In this document: positions 1-7,406 of the stretch, piece after piece
Layout: every line of letters starts with the position of its first letter
Numbering within the stretch: the stretch's first letter is position 1
Assembly (NCBI GenBank): GCA_900769885.1
Contig: CAAGIG010000007.1
Location: 1 to 9,392, forward strand
Reading direction: 5' to 3'
Origin: Rikenellaceae bacterium
GTDB lineage: Bacteria; Bacteroidota; Bacteroidia; Bacteroidales; UBA932
DNA: 9,392 nt
Position numbers and translations under genes: made by a program
Notes under the pieces: model-generated
Database searches by the model: none
Told to the model about the DNA's origin: nothing
Seen by the model: the letters and a program-made list of their open reading frames with translations, nothing else

Positions 1-567
1 GGTTATGGAAATATGAGAGATTATCCTCTTCAGGACCACAGATATGCTCTACAACAATTGGCTGCCCGTCACAAATATATCGACCTTAACAAAGTTGGTA
101 TCCACGGTCACTCAGGTGGAGGATTTATGTCAACTGCAGCCCTTCTATCTTATCCCGACTTCTATAAAGTGGCTGTTTCTTGCGCAGGTAACCACGACAA
201 CCGTATCTACAACCGCTGGTGGAGCGAAACCCATCACGGTGTAAAAGAAGTAGTTACAGAAAAAGGAGATACAGTATTCAACTACAGCATCCGTTTCAAC
301 CAGGAACTTGTCAAGAATCTTAAAGGACATCTTCTTCTTGTTCACGGAGATATGGATGACAATGTTCACCCTGCAAATACAACTCGCGTAATCGATGCAC
401 TTATCAGAGCAAACAAGAGATTTGATATGCTGTATCTCCCCGGACAACGTCACGGATTCGGAGATATGGATGAATATTTCTTCTGGAAAATGGCAGACTA
501 CTTCAGCCGCTACTTGATTGGAGATTGCCAGGATAGTGCAGACATTGTACAAATGAACAACGACTAA
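1..567 (+). CDS. S9 family (DPP IV-like) serine peptidase, C-terminal fragment
   Basis: The reading frame is open from the first base, so only the last 188 codons of a larger gene are present. This is the alpha/beta-hydrolase catalytic domain of the prolyl oligopeptidase (S9) family. The catalytic triad can be read directly, counting from the first codon in the window: nucleophile S38 in GHSGGG, acid D119 in HGDMDDNVHP, and H151 in RHGFGD. The Ser-to-Asp distance of about 80 residues matches DPP IV-type enzymes. The GYGNMRDYPLQDHRYA stretch just before the nucleophile and the HDNRIYN segment after it are typical of Bacteroidota S9 peptidases with an N-terminal beta-propeller. Those proteins are usually exported and release dipeptides from peptides; propeller and signal peptide would lie left of the window. 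The kinase gene starts 1 nt after the stop. Family assignment is firm; exact substrate preference cannot be read here. Confidence 0.93.
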   Translation, partial: GYGNMRDYPLQDHRYALQQLAARHKYIDLNKVGIHGHSGGGFMSTAALLSYPDFYKVAVSCAGNHDNRIYNRWWSETHHGVKEVVTEKGDTVFNYSIRFNQELVKNLKGHLLLVHGDMDDNVHPANTTRVIDALIRANKRFDMLYLPGQRHGFGDMDEYFFWKMADYFSRYLIGDCQDSADIVQMNND

Positions 568-568
568 A

Positions 569-1567
569 ATGAAATCCATATTAGGAATAGGTAATGCACT
601 TACCGATATACTTGCCGTTTTGGAAGATGACACACTGCTCAGTCAGTTTCATCTTCCAAAAGGAAGTATGCAACACGTAGACAGCCAAACAGGTGACAAA
701 ATCTGGCAAGTCCTCAAACCAATGGGGATTCAATATGTAGCCGGAGGCTCTGCCGGAAACACAATAGCAGGCACAGCAATCTTCGGAATGCCCTCAGGAT
801 TTATCGGCAAAGTGGGAGATGATGAACTGGGAGCCCTGTACCTCTCGGACCAACAACGCAATGGGATAAAGTCAACCCTTCTGAAAGGGACACAAGCCTC
901 AGGCAGGGCAATGGTATTCATCACCGCCCCAAATGCAGAAAGGACCTTTGCAGTATATCTTGGAGCGGCCCTTGAAATGGTTCCCGAAGACCTCAAAGCG
1001 GAATACTTCCAAGGTTACGACTACTTTCACATTGAAGGATACCTTGTCCAAAACCAGCAACTTCTAAGAAGAGCTGTAGAACTTGCCAAAGAAGCGGGGT
1101 GCTACATATCAATAGACCTCGCATCGTACAATGTAGTCGAATCAAACGATACATTCCTGCACGATATAGTTGAAAACTATGTAGACATCGTCTTCGCAAA
1201 CGAAACAGAGGCCCACGCCTTCACCAAACAACAACCCGAAGAAGCTGTCCACACCATCGCAAACCTTTGCGACATAGCAGTAGTAAAAATCGGAAAAGAA
1301 GGTTCAATGATCAAAAGCGGCAACGAATTCTACAAAATAGAATCCTGTCCCGCAGAAGCAATAGACGCAACAGGAGCAGGAGACCTCTACGCAGCAGGCT
1401 TCCTGTACGGCCACGCATTAGGAATGCCTCTGGAAATCTGCGGCAAAATAGGCTCAATAACCGCCTCAAAAGTAGTAGAGGTAGTCGGCCCAAAAATCGA
1501 CATCCCCCGCTGGAAAACCGCCAAACAACAAATCCGCGAACTCATCGCCGAGAACTCCTCGAAATAA
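569..1567 (+). CDS. PfkB-family carbohydrate/nucleoside kinase (adenosine kinase-like)
   Basis: A complete 332-aa ribokinase-fold kinase that phosphorylates a hydroxyl of a sugar or nucleoside with ATP in the cytoplasm. The N-terminal substrate-binding signature GGSAGNT is at residues 59-65, followed by GFIGKVGDDELG at 78-89. The NxxE-type motif NETE (211-214) helps bind Mg-phosphate. The C-terminal PfkB signature DATGAGD (266-272) forms the anion hole, with D272 as the expected catalytic base. Length and the VAGGSAGNT and VVGPKI features resemble the adenosine kinase/sugar kinase branch common in Bacteroidota, but ribokinase, inosine or fructose kinase activity is also possible, so no symbol is given. 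The ATG lies 1 nt after the peptidase TAA with no visible Shine-Dalgarno, which suggests translational coupling, although the two products have no obvious shared pathway. A hairpin terminator follows 18 nt after the stop. Confidence 0.92.
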   Translation: MKSILGIGNALTDILAVLEDDTLLSQFHLPKGSMQHVDSQTGDKIWQVLKPMGIQYVAGGSAGNTIAGTAIFGMPSGFIGKVGDDELGALYLSDQQRNGIKSTLLKGTQASGRAMVFITAPNAERTFAVYLGAALEMVPEDLKAEYFQGYDYFHIEGYLVQNQQLLRRAVELAKEAGCYISIDLASYNVVESNDTFLHDIVENYVDIVFANETEAHAFTKQQPEEAVHTIANLCDIAVVKIGKEGSMIKSGNEFYKIESCPAEAIDATGAGDLYAAGFLYGHALGMPLEICGKIGSITASKVVEVVGPKIDIPRWKTAKQQIRELIAENSSK

Positions 1568-1585
1568 CTAACATCGCAAAAATAT

Positions 1586-1630
1586 AAGCCACGCTGTCTC
1601 AACATTCACCGATCAGCGTGGCTTCTTTTT
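1586..1630. terminator. Bidirectional intrinsic terminator between convergent genes
   Basis: AAGCCACGCTG (1586-1596) pairs perfectly with CAGCGTGGCTT (1614-1624), giving an 11-bp stem with a 17-nt loop. On the + strand it is followed by CTTTTT (1625-1630), ending the kinase transcript. On the - strand the same stem is followed by TTATATTTTTG, so it can also end the long operon that stops here. The + strand T-run overlaps the TAA stop of the nadC-nadA fusion (1629-1631), so the hairpin starts only a few bases past that stop. Confidence 0.88.
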
Positions 1631-3407
1631 ACAACGCCATCATCCTCTCCACAGGAATAATCGCTTTTTTAGCGACTTCTTCTGGCACTTGCACTACATA
1701 TCTGTCATTTTTCAATGCATAGTACAACGCCTCGAGGGTAACTTTCTTCATCTCTTTACAGATAGCTTTCTCAGAAACAGGAATCAGAACTTTTCCCGGA
1801 TTATCTTTTTGGAGTTTGTGCATAACACCTGTTTCGGTAGCAATCACAAAATGATTTTTGGGAGAATTTGCCACGTGGTTCAAAATACCCGAAGTTGAGT
1901 AGAAATAGCAACGGGGATGTGACATCACGCGAGGGTCTCCTGAACAAGATGATTCCGGATGAATCAGAATATCTGCCTGAGGATACTCTTCTGCACGCTG
2001 AAGAATCAATTCCGCAGTAATCTCCTGGTGCACGATACAATTGCCTCTCCACAAATACATTCCCAAATCACCTTTGTGATTGATATATCTTCCAAGATTT
2101 TCATCAGGGACAAAGACAATTTTCTCTGTTTTGGGAAGACCGGGAACCTTTCCTTCAGCGACTGCTTCCGCCACCCTTACAGCATTTGCAGAAGTGCAAC
2201 AAACATCTGTATACGCCTTTGTGTCAGCGGTTGTATTCACATAACTTACCACGACGCCATCGGGATTCTCCTTTTTCCATTGAGCCAATTCTGCACCTGT
2301 CACACCATCAGCCAAAGAACAACCGGCATCCACAACAGGCAGGATAACCTTCTTATTTGGAGAAATCACAGCAGCAGTTTCGCCCATAAACTTAACCCCG
2401 CAGAAAACGATACAGTCAGCCTCAACAGTGGCAGCCCTCTTCGAGAGTTCTAACGAGTCACCCACAAAATCTGCAATATCCTGAATTTCAGGAGCTACAT
2501 AATAGTGGGCAAAAATCACAGCATTCTTCTCTTTCTTATATCTTTGAATTTCACTAATCAAATGCTCCTTCTTCAAAGAGATATTCATACTGATATCCAA
2601 ACCTTTGACAGAGTGAGTCAAAGCTCCAACACTGATAAAATCTACACCTGTGGCAGCCACCTCTTTCAATCTCGGAATTGACATATTTCCCGAAGCCTCG
2701 GTCTTAGCCCTGCCCCCAATCATCTCAACAGCCTTAGCCATATCCTCATTGGACATATTATCCAACATAATAATATCAGCCTTGGCATCGATAGCTTCCT
2801 GAACCTCAACAAGATTGGTTGTCTCCACCTCAACTTTGATCTCTGCAGGAACCTTAGAACGGACTTGCTCGACAGCCTTTGCAATAGTTCCGGCCATCTT
2901 AATATGATTATCCTTAATCATTACCATATCATAAAGTCCCATTCTGTGATTTGTTCCACCACCATCTTTCACAGCCATTTTATCAGTCACACGCATACCA
3001 GGAGCAGTCTTGCGGGTATCAAGCAATTGTGTATGAGTACCTGCAAGTTCAGCGACATATTTGGCTGTCTCGGTTGCAATACCCGACATTCTCTGGAAGA
3101 AATTCAATGCAGTACGCTCCGCCATCAAAAGAGTAGGATAACTTGCTTCAATTTTCAAAATCACCTCCCCTTTAGTCACTTTGTCCCCATTGTTTTTAAA
3201 AGGGGTAAAAGCAACATCTTCCGAGAATCTTCTGAATACCTTTTCCACAATATCAATCCCCGAAATGACACCATCAGCCTTTGCTGTCATAGTAGCAATA
3301 GCCCTCGAAGACTCGGGAATAATAGATTCTGTTGTTATATCTCCTGTCGCAATATCTTCTTCAAAAGCAAGATCTATCAATCTTTCAATTAGTTGTTCGT
3401 TATTCAT
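1629..3407 (-). CDS. nadC-nadA: Bifunctional NadC-NadA fusion: quinolinate phosphoribosyltransferase / quinolinate synthase
   Basis: One uninterrupted 592-codon frame encodes two complete enzymes of de novo NAD synthesis. Residues 1 to about 277 are NadC, which converts quinolinate plus PRPP to NaMN, CO2 and PPi. Visible motifs are ERTALNFFQRMSGIAT (97-112), DTRKTAPGMR (130-139), the GGGTNHR loop (149-155), KDNH (165-168), LDNM (215-218) and EASGN (237-241). Residues from about 278 to 592 are NadA, which condenses iminoaspartate with DHAP. It shows AHYY (300-303), EIQDIADFVGDS (307-318), CGVKFMGETA (336-345), the WRGNCIVH segment, HPE (483-485) and STSG (504-507). The expected [4Fe-4S] ligands are C336, C457 and C550. 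There is hardly any linker: NadC ends at LDISMNIS and NadA begins at LKKEHLISEIQRY. An in-frame ATG (M274, 2586-2588) lies at the seam and could start a separate 319-aa NadA. The gene starts 15 nt after nadB, with no clear Shine-Dalgarno, and is last in the operon. Confidence 0.95.
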   Translation of the reverse strand: MNNEQLIERLIDLAFEEDIATGDITTESIIPESSRAIATMTAKADGVISGIDIVEKVFRRFSEDVAFTPFKNNGDKVTKGEVILKIEASYPTLLMAERTALNFFQRMSGIATETAKYVAELAGTHTQLLDTRKTAPGMRVTDKMAVKDGGGTNHRMGLYDMVMIKDNHIKMAGTIAKAVEQVRSKVPAEIKVEVETTNLVEVQEAIDAKADIIMLDNMSNEDMAKAVEMIGGRAKTEASGNMSIPRLKEVAATGVDFISVGALTHSVKGLDISMNISLKKEHLISEIQRYKKEKNAVIFAHYYVAPEIQDIADFVGDSLELSKRAATVEADCIVFCGVKFMGETAAVISPNKKVILPVVDAGCSLADGVTGAELAQWKKENPDGVVVSYVNTTADTKAYTDVCCTSANAVRVAEAVAEGKVPGLPKTEKIVFVPDENLGRYINHKGDLGMYLWRGNCIVHQEITAELILQRAEEYPQADILIHPESSCSGDPRVMSHPRCYFYSTSGILNHVANSPKNHFVIATETGVMHKLQKDNPGKVLIPVSEKAICKEMKKVTLEALYYALKNDRYVVQVPEEVAKKAIIPVERMMAL

Positions 3408-3422
3408 ATTCTTTAATCTAAA

Positions 3423-4985
3423 TTATTCTTCGTTTACTTTTTTTGTCTTTAAAGGATGCCCTTTCTGCTGAATCGTATGGACTGCAAACTCCTCTTTAAG
3501 AGTAGGATAATCCTCCCTGTAATGGCCGCCACGACTCTCTCTGCGGAATCTCGCACCACTCATTATCAATTGTGCAATTGTAAGAAGTTTTCTCGAAAGT
3601 TCATCATAATATTCATTCTTTTCAGCACCCAAATCCCTGAATTCCTTCTTAATCAGGTTCAAACCGGTAGAAAGCAATAGTTCTGAACGGATAATACCCG
3701 AACAATTGTTCATAGTATGAGCAATCTGATTCTTCAACTGAACATACCTCTCGACGGCAGCAGGATCCTTATGATACTTGAGTTCAAAATGAGGAATCTG
3801 CTCAATATCTCCCACCTCTTTAGAACTTTCAATAGCCCTTCCGGCAAACACCAGACACTCCAACAAAGAATTGGAAGCCAATCTGTTAGCGCCCATAATA
3901 CCTGTAGAAGCAATCTCTCCGCAAACATACAGTCTCTCCACATCCGAACGGCCGAACTCATCGGAAGCGACCCCTCCGACAGTATAATGTGCAGCAGGAG
4001 CCACCGGAATACTCTTTGTCAAATCGTGACCAAACTCGGCACACCTTTCATATATAGTGGGAAATCTCCTTTTAATCTTTTCAGGTCTGAGATGCTCAAG
4101 GGACAAAGTGACAAAAGGACGGTCATCCACAGCCATTTGTTTAAAAATCGAACGGGCAACAATATCCCTCGGAGCCAATTCTGCCAACTCGTGAATTGGA
4201 AGCATAAAACGCTTGCCATCCTTATCCAGCAAATGAGCCCCTTCCCCACGGACAGCCTCACTTATCAGAAATGCCTTTGAAGAATCCTCCAAAAATAAAG
4301 CTGACGGATGGAATTGAATAAACTCCATATCCACAATACGGCAACCTGCCTTGTAAGCCATTGCAATACCATCCCCAATAGTTGTTTCAGGATTCGTGGT
4401 TCTGGTATAAATCGCAGCAGCCCCACCACTGGTCAGGAAAGTATGGGCAGCATAAATCAACTCCTCCTGATTTTTCTCCTCATCCCAACAACGGGCCCCG
4501 TAACATACTCCGTCTTTGACCAGAAAATCGATAACAGAGACATTCTCCCTTATTTCAATATTTGAATTTTCCTCAACCTTGGATATCAGGAACTCAGTCA
4601 TATACCGCCCTGTAGAATCCCCACCTGCGTGAAGAATCCTCTTACGGTGGTGACCTCCTTCCAGACCCAGCGAGAGTTTTCCATTCTCAGTATCGAACTT
4701 CATACCGGCATCGATAATCTCCCTGATCCGCTGAGGTCCTTCCTTCACAAGAATATCTACCGCCTTATTTTCACACAAACCCCTTCCCGCAATTACTGTA
4801 TCGGTAAAATGGATCTCAGGGTCATCTTCAATATCGGTAACCGCAGCAATCCCCCCTTGTGCATTGTAAGAATTGCTCACCCTGATACCCTTTTTGGTAA
4901 CCAACATTACCGATCCCAATTCAGAAGCCTTATATGCCGTATAAAGACCGGCAAGTCCGCTTCCTATGACAAGATATTTAAGCAT
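3423..4985 (-). CDS. nadB: L-aspartate oxidase NadB
   Basis: A complete 520-aa flavoprotein of usual family length. It oxidises L-aspartate to iminoaspartate, the first step of the bacterial route to quinolinate, in the cytoplasm. The N-terminal FAD dinucleotide-binding motif GSGLAG is at residues 8-13, and SYNAQGGIAAV (39-49) is the second flavin contact typical of the succinate dehydrogenase/NadB family. By comparison with the E. coli enzyme, the expected active-site residues are E109 (in LEGGHH), H226 (QFHPSAL), R273 (LAPRDIVAR) and H333 (PAAHYTVGG). ANRLASNSLLECLVFAGRA (366-384) is the conserved FAD-binding end of the catalytic part, and a C-terminal helical domain follows, with FRRESRGGHYREDYP (480-494). 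It is 11 nt downstream of selD and 15 nt upstream of the NadC-NadA fusion, which uses its unstable product. No Shine-Dalgarno is visible, as is common in Bacteroidota. Confidence 0.97.
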   Translation of the reverse strand: MLKYLVIGSGLAGLYTAYKASELGSVMLVTKKGIRVSNSYNAQGGIAAVTDIEDDPEIHFTDTVIAGRGLCENKAVDILVKEGPQRIREIIDAGMKFDTENGKLSLGLEGGHHRKRILHAGGDSTGRYMTEFLISKVEENSNIEIRENVSVIDFLVKDGVCYGARCWDEEKNQEELIYAAHTFLTSGGAAAIYTRTTNPETTIGDGIAMAYKAGCRIVDMEFIQFHPSALFLEDSSKAFLISEAVRGEGAHLLDKDGKRFMLPIHELAELAPRDIVARSIFKQMAVDDRPFVTLSLEHLRPEKIKRRFPTIYERCAEFGHDLTKSIPVAPAAHYTVGGVASDEFGRSDVERLYVCGEIASTGIMGANRLASNSLLECLVFAGRAIESSKEVGDIEQIPHFELKYHKDPAAVERYVQLKNQIAHTMNNCSGIIRSELLLSTGLNLIKKEFRDLGAEKNEYYDELSRKLLTIAQLIMSGARFRRESRGGHYREDYPTLKEEFAVHTIQQKGHPLKTKKVNEE

Positions 4986-4996
4986 AACTTGAATTA

Positions 4997-6034
4997 TTAA
5001 ATGACTTTCAAATACTTATCTCCGTCACATTCCGCCATATATCCTATTCTATAAAATTCGTGCCCCAAATTACGGACACATTGTTCAGCCTGTTCCACCC
5101 CACTGGGATCAATAGCCAAAAGGAGACCTCCGGAAGTCTGAGGATCACACATAAGTGGCTTATACTTAGGATCCATCTCACACTTATCCCCATAACTTGC
5201 AAAATTTCTGAAGGTACCACCAGGCATACACTCCTGCTCGATATAATACTCAATACCTTTTATACGAGGTATTGAATCATACTCAATAACAGCCTTGACA
5301 CCACTGCCTTGAGCCATCTCCAAAGAGTGTCCTGCAAGGGCAAACCCTGTAACATCAGTAATCGAGTGGACCACATCCAATTCTGAAAGTTCTGCCCCAG
5401 GTGTATTCAATCTGGTCATAAGATCCAAAGCAACCGCTTTATCCTCCTCTCTGACAACTCCGAATTTCTCAGCAGACGAAACAAGACCAATACCAATAGG
5501 TTTTGTCAGACACAAAACATCCCCAACCTTTGCTCCGCAGTTCATCTTCACCTTATCGGTAGAAATTATACCTGTAACTGCAAGACCAAAAATCGGGTCA
5601 GTGATATTGATACTGTGACCACCAGCCAAGGGAATTCCTGCATTATCACACACCTGACGCGCCCCACTAATCACCACTGAAGCCAGAGACGACGGCAATT
5701 TATCCAAAGGCCAACCAAGAATACCGATAGCCATAATAGGTTTTCCACCCATCGCATATATATCACTGATAGCATTGGTAGCTGCAATACGTCCAAAATT
5801 GAAAGGGTCATCCACTATCGGAGTAAAAAAGTCAGTGGTACTGATTATAGCCTTTCCCCCTCCAATATCATACACAGCAGCATCATCCTTTGTATCATTT
5901 CCAACCAACAATTCAGGGAAAGAGAGTTTTGAATGACTTCCCTTTAAAATCTCCTCCAACTCCTTTGGGGCAATTTTACATCCACATCCCGCACCGGGAC
6001 TGAATTGTGTCAACCTGATTTGTTCTGTACACAT
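4997..6034 (-). CDS. selD: Selenide, water dikinase (selenophosphate synthase) SelD
   Basis: A complete 345-aa enzyme that makes monoselenophosphate from selenide and ATP, the selenium donor for 2-selenouridine in tRNA and for selenocysteine. The glycine-rich N-terminus has GAGCGCK (14-20), placing C17 and K20 at the same numbers as the catalytic residues known in E. coli SelD. Both cysteines at 17 and 19 are TGT codons, so this is the Cys form and not a selenoprotein. The Mg-ATP aspartates also align: D51 (in KDDAAVY), D68 (STTDFF), D91 (AISDIYAMGG) and D227 (ITDVTGF). The C-terminal CDPQTSGGLL (296-305) is the conserved AIRS/PurM-fold motif. The start codon follows the yedF-like stop by 2 nt, and nadB begins 11 nt after its stop. 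Placement after mnmH and the DsrE protein points to tRNA selenation as its use here. Confidence 0.97.
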   Translation of the reverse strand: MCTEQIRLTQFSPGAGCGCKIAPKELEEILKGSHSKLSFPELLVGNDTKDDAAVYDIGGGKAIISTTDFFTPIVDDPFNFGRIAATNAISDIYAMGGKPIMAIGILGWPLDKLPSSLASVVISGARQVCDNAGIPLAGGHSINITDPIFGLAVTGIISTDKVKMNCGAKVGDVLCLTKPIGIGLVSSAEKFGVVREEDKAVALDLMTRLNTPGAELSELDVVHSITDVTGFALAGHSLEMAQGSGVKAVIEYDSIPRIKGIEYYIEQECMPGGTFRNFASYGDKCEMDPKYKPLMCDPQTSGGLLLAIDPSGVEQAEQCVRNLGHEFYRIGYMAECDGDKYLKVI

Positions 6035-6036
6035 AA

Positions 6037-6381
6037 CTACAAAACTATTACCTTATCGCAATTGGTCTGAGCACCCATAATATCGACCATAGTCGCAATT
6101 GTACCGGCACCCACTTTATCCAACGCATTATAGAAATTCAAACAAGTTTTGCATATAAAGATTGTAACACCCAATTTTTCCAGAGCCCTGAGTTCCTCAA
6201 CTACAGGAGAATCTGCGAGTGTCAACTTCACTCCTTCTGCATAAAAACATATATAAGAAGGCAAATCCCCCTCTTGTAAAAGTGTCAAGTAATTTTTAAT
6301 CAATGTCATAGACAGTTCCGGTTCGGCCTGCCCCATTCCGTTTCTATTGATTACAATTGTAACTTTTTTATTATTGCTCAT
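6037..6381 (-). CDS. DsrE-domain protein of the YedF type, lacking the TusA domain
   Basis: A 114-aa soluble protein of the DsrE/DsrF sulfur-carrier fold. It begins with a beta strand (KVTIVINRNGMG, 5-16), and the core reads YICFYAEGVKL (43-53), then LRALEKLGVTIFICKTCLNF (64-83), with Cys77 and Cys80 as a CxxC pair. That GVxIxxCxTCLxFY pattern matches the C-terminal half of the YedF selenium-metabolism family. In that family the protein is normally about twice as long, with an N-terminal TusA-like domain carrying a CPxP motif. Here that domain is absent, and the preceding DNA is mnmH coding sequence, so it has not been missed by a wrong start. The gene overlaps the mnmH 3' end by 11 nt and ends 2 nt before selD. 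A role as a selenium or sulfur carrier or partner between SelD and MnmH is inferred from this position; its chemistry is not established. Confidence 0.85.
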   Translation of the reverse strand: MSNNKKVTIVINRNGMGQAEPELSMTLIKNYLTLLQEGDLPSYICFYAEGVKLTLADSPVVEELRALEKLGVTIFICKTCLNFYNALDKVGAGTIATMVDIMGAQTNCDKVIVL

Positions 6382-7405
6382 TATTGAAAATATTTAATGA
6401 AACTATTTTTTCCGCTATTTCTGTAACATCCTCAGTATGACTGGAAATCTTCACATAAGACCTGTCTTTCACCTTTTCCAGTCCCCTGGCATAAAGCTTA
6501 TCATAATACTCAAGACACAACCCGGCTGCATCTTGAAGCCGTCCGTCCATACAAGCATCATACGCCATCCTGGCCTTATCATATCCCATCCTCTTCTTGA
6601 TTTTAAGAATCATCTCTGCCAATATCTCCTTAGGATAACAAGCATAGACCCTCATTATTCTGGCAAGTCTGGTTTGAAAATCGGTATCCACAACGACTAT
6701 CGGTGCCTGAGCCATTTGCTTCCATAGTGGTTGGGGAATAAATACCCTACCAATATTGATACTCTCATCCTCCAGCCATATAATCTTATCAGGATCGAAC
6801 TTTCTCAAAACATTGAAAATCAAATGTTCGAACATCTCTGATGTAGGTTGTTCCAACTCTCCGACAGAACCAAAAGCCGAACCCTTATGATTAGCCAGCC
6901 CCTCCAAATCGAGCACCTGTTCACCCATCTCCCTTAATCGTGCCAAAATCTCTGTTTTACCACTGCCGGTCATCCCTCCCAAAACAACCAACTTCAATGG
7001 TCGGGAAAAGAAATCAAGGACATAATTTCTGTAAGCTTTATATCCCCCTGTCACCCTGAAACAATTCAATCCCAACATCTCGAACAGCCACGCCATCGAC
7101 CCGCTTCTCATCCCACCTCTCCAACAATGGACAATCAGATTCTCTGATTCAAGAGCCAGGGCCCTTTTCGAAAAATCTTTCATCTTGGGACCTACAAACT
7201 CAAGTCCCTTCTGCACTGCCTTAACTTTGCTCTGCTTAGTATAAATTGTCCCAACGACAGCCCTCTCCTCGTCCTCAAAAAGAGGAATTGACACCGCTCC
7301 CGGAATAGAAGCTTTAAAGAACTCAGAAGGAGAACGGACATCTATAACCGGCGTCCCCGCATCCATCATTTCCAAAAGAGTCTTTATGTCAATATCCTGC
7401 GCCAT
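6371..7405 (-). CDS. mnmH: tRNA 2-selenouridine synthase MnmH (SelU/YbbB)
   Basis: A 344-aa two-domain enzyme that converts wobble-position 2-thiouridine derivatives in tRNA to 2-selenouridine, through a geranylated intermediate in the characterised enzyme, with selenophosphate as donor. The N-terminal rhodanese domain covers roughly residues 5-130, with VIDVRSPSEF (20-29) and the catalytic loop HCWRGGMRSG (93-102). C94 corresponds to the essential Cys97 of the E. coli protein. The C-terminal P-loop domain starts with GGMTGSGKTE (143-152; Walker A K150), followed by QVLDLEGLANHKGSAFG (163-179) and WLEDES (210-215). Length fits the family. It begins 1 nt after the tsaE stop (TGA-T-ATG) and its last codons overlap the YedF-like gene by 11 nt, so translation of the three is probably coupled. 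SelD two genes downstream supplies its donor. Confidence 0.96.
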   Translation of the reverse strand: MAQDIDIKTLLEMMDAGTPVIDVRSPSEFFKASIPGAVSIPLFEDEERAVVGTIYTKQSKVKAVQKGLEFVGPKMKDFSKRALALESENLIVHCWRGGMRSGSMAWLFEMLGLNCFRVTGGYKAYRNYVLDFFSRPLKLVVLGGMTGSGKTEILARLREMGEQVLDLEGLANHKGSAFGSVGELEQPTSEMFEHLIFNVLRKFDPDKIIWLEDESINIGRVFIPQPLWKQMAQAPIVVVDTDFQTRLARIMRVYACYPKEILAEMILKIKKRMGYDKARMAYDACMDGRLQDAAGLCLEYYDKLYARGLEKVKDRSYVKISSHTEDVTEIAEKIVSLNIFNNEQ

Positions 7406-7406
7406 A

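Noticed and set aside
145..633. A 162-codon - strand frame antisense to the S9 peptidase end
   Set aside because: The + strand frame carries the catalytic Asp and His over the same stretch. The antisense translation shows no recognisable motif.
1267..1587. A 106-codon + strand frame, very rich in Arg and Asn, overlapping the end of the PfkB kinase
   Set aside because: It lies within the kinase in another frame, and its odd composition is what the kinase codons give when read out of frame. The kinase frame holds the DATGAGD signature across the same bases.
3408..3422. Possible NAD-sensing riboswitch or operator in front of the nadC-nadA gene
   Set aside because: The gap to nadB is 15 nt, and the one in front of nadB is 11 nt, too short for a known NAD riboswitch. 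No inverted repeat is visible.
5978..5986. Possible selenocysteine (in-frame TGA) in the SelD active site
   Set aside because: The codons for residues 17 and 19 read TGT on the - strand, so both are cysteine and no recoding is needed.
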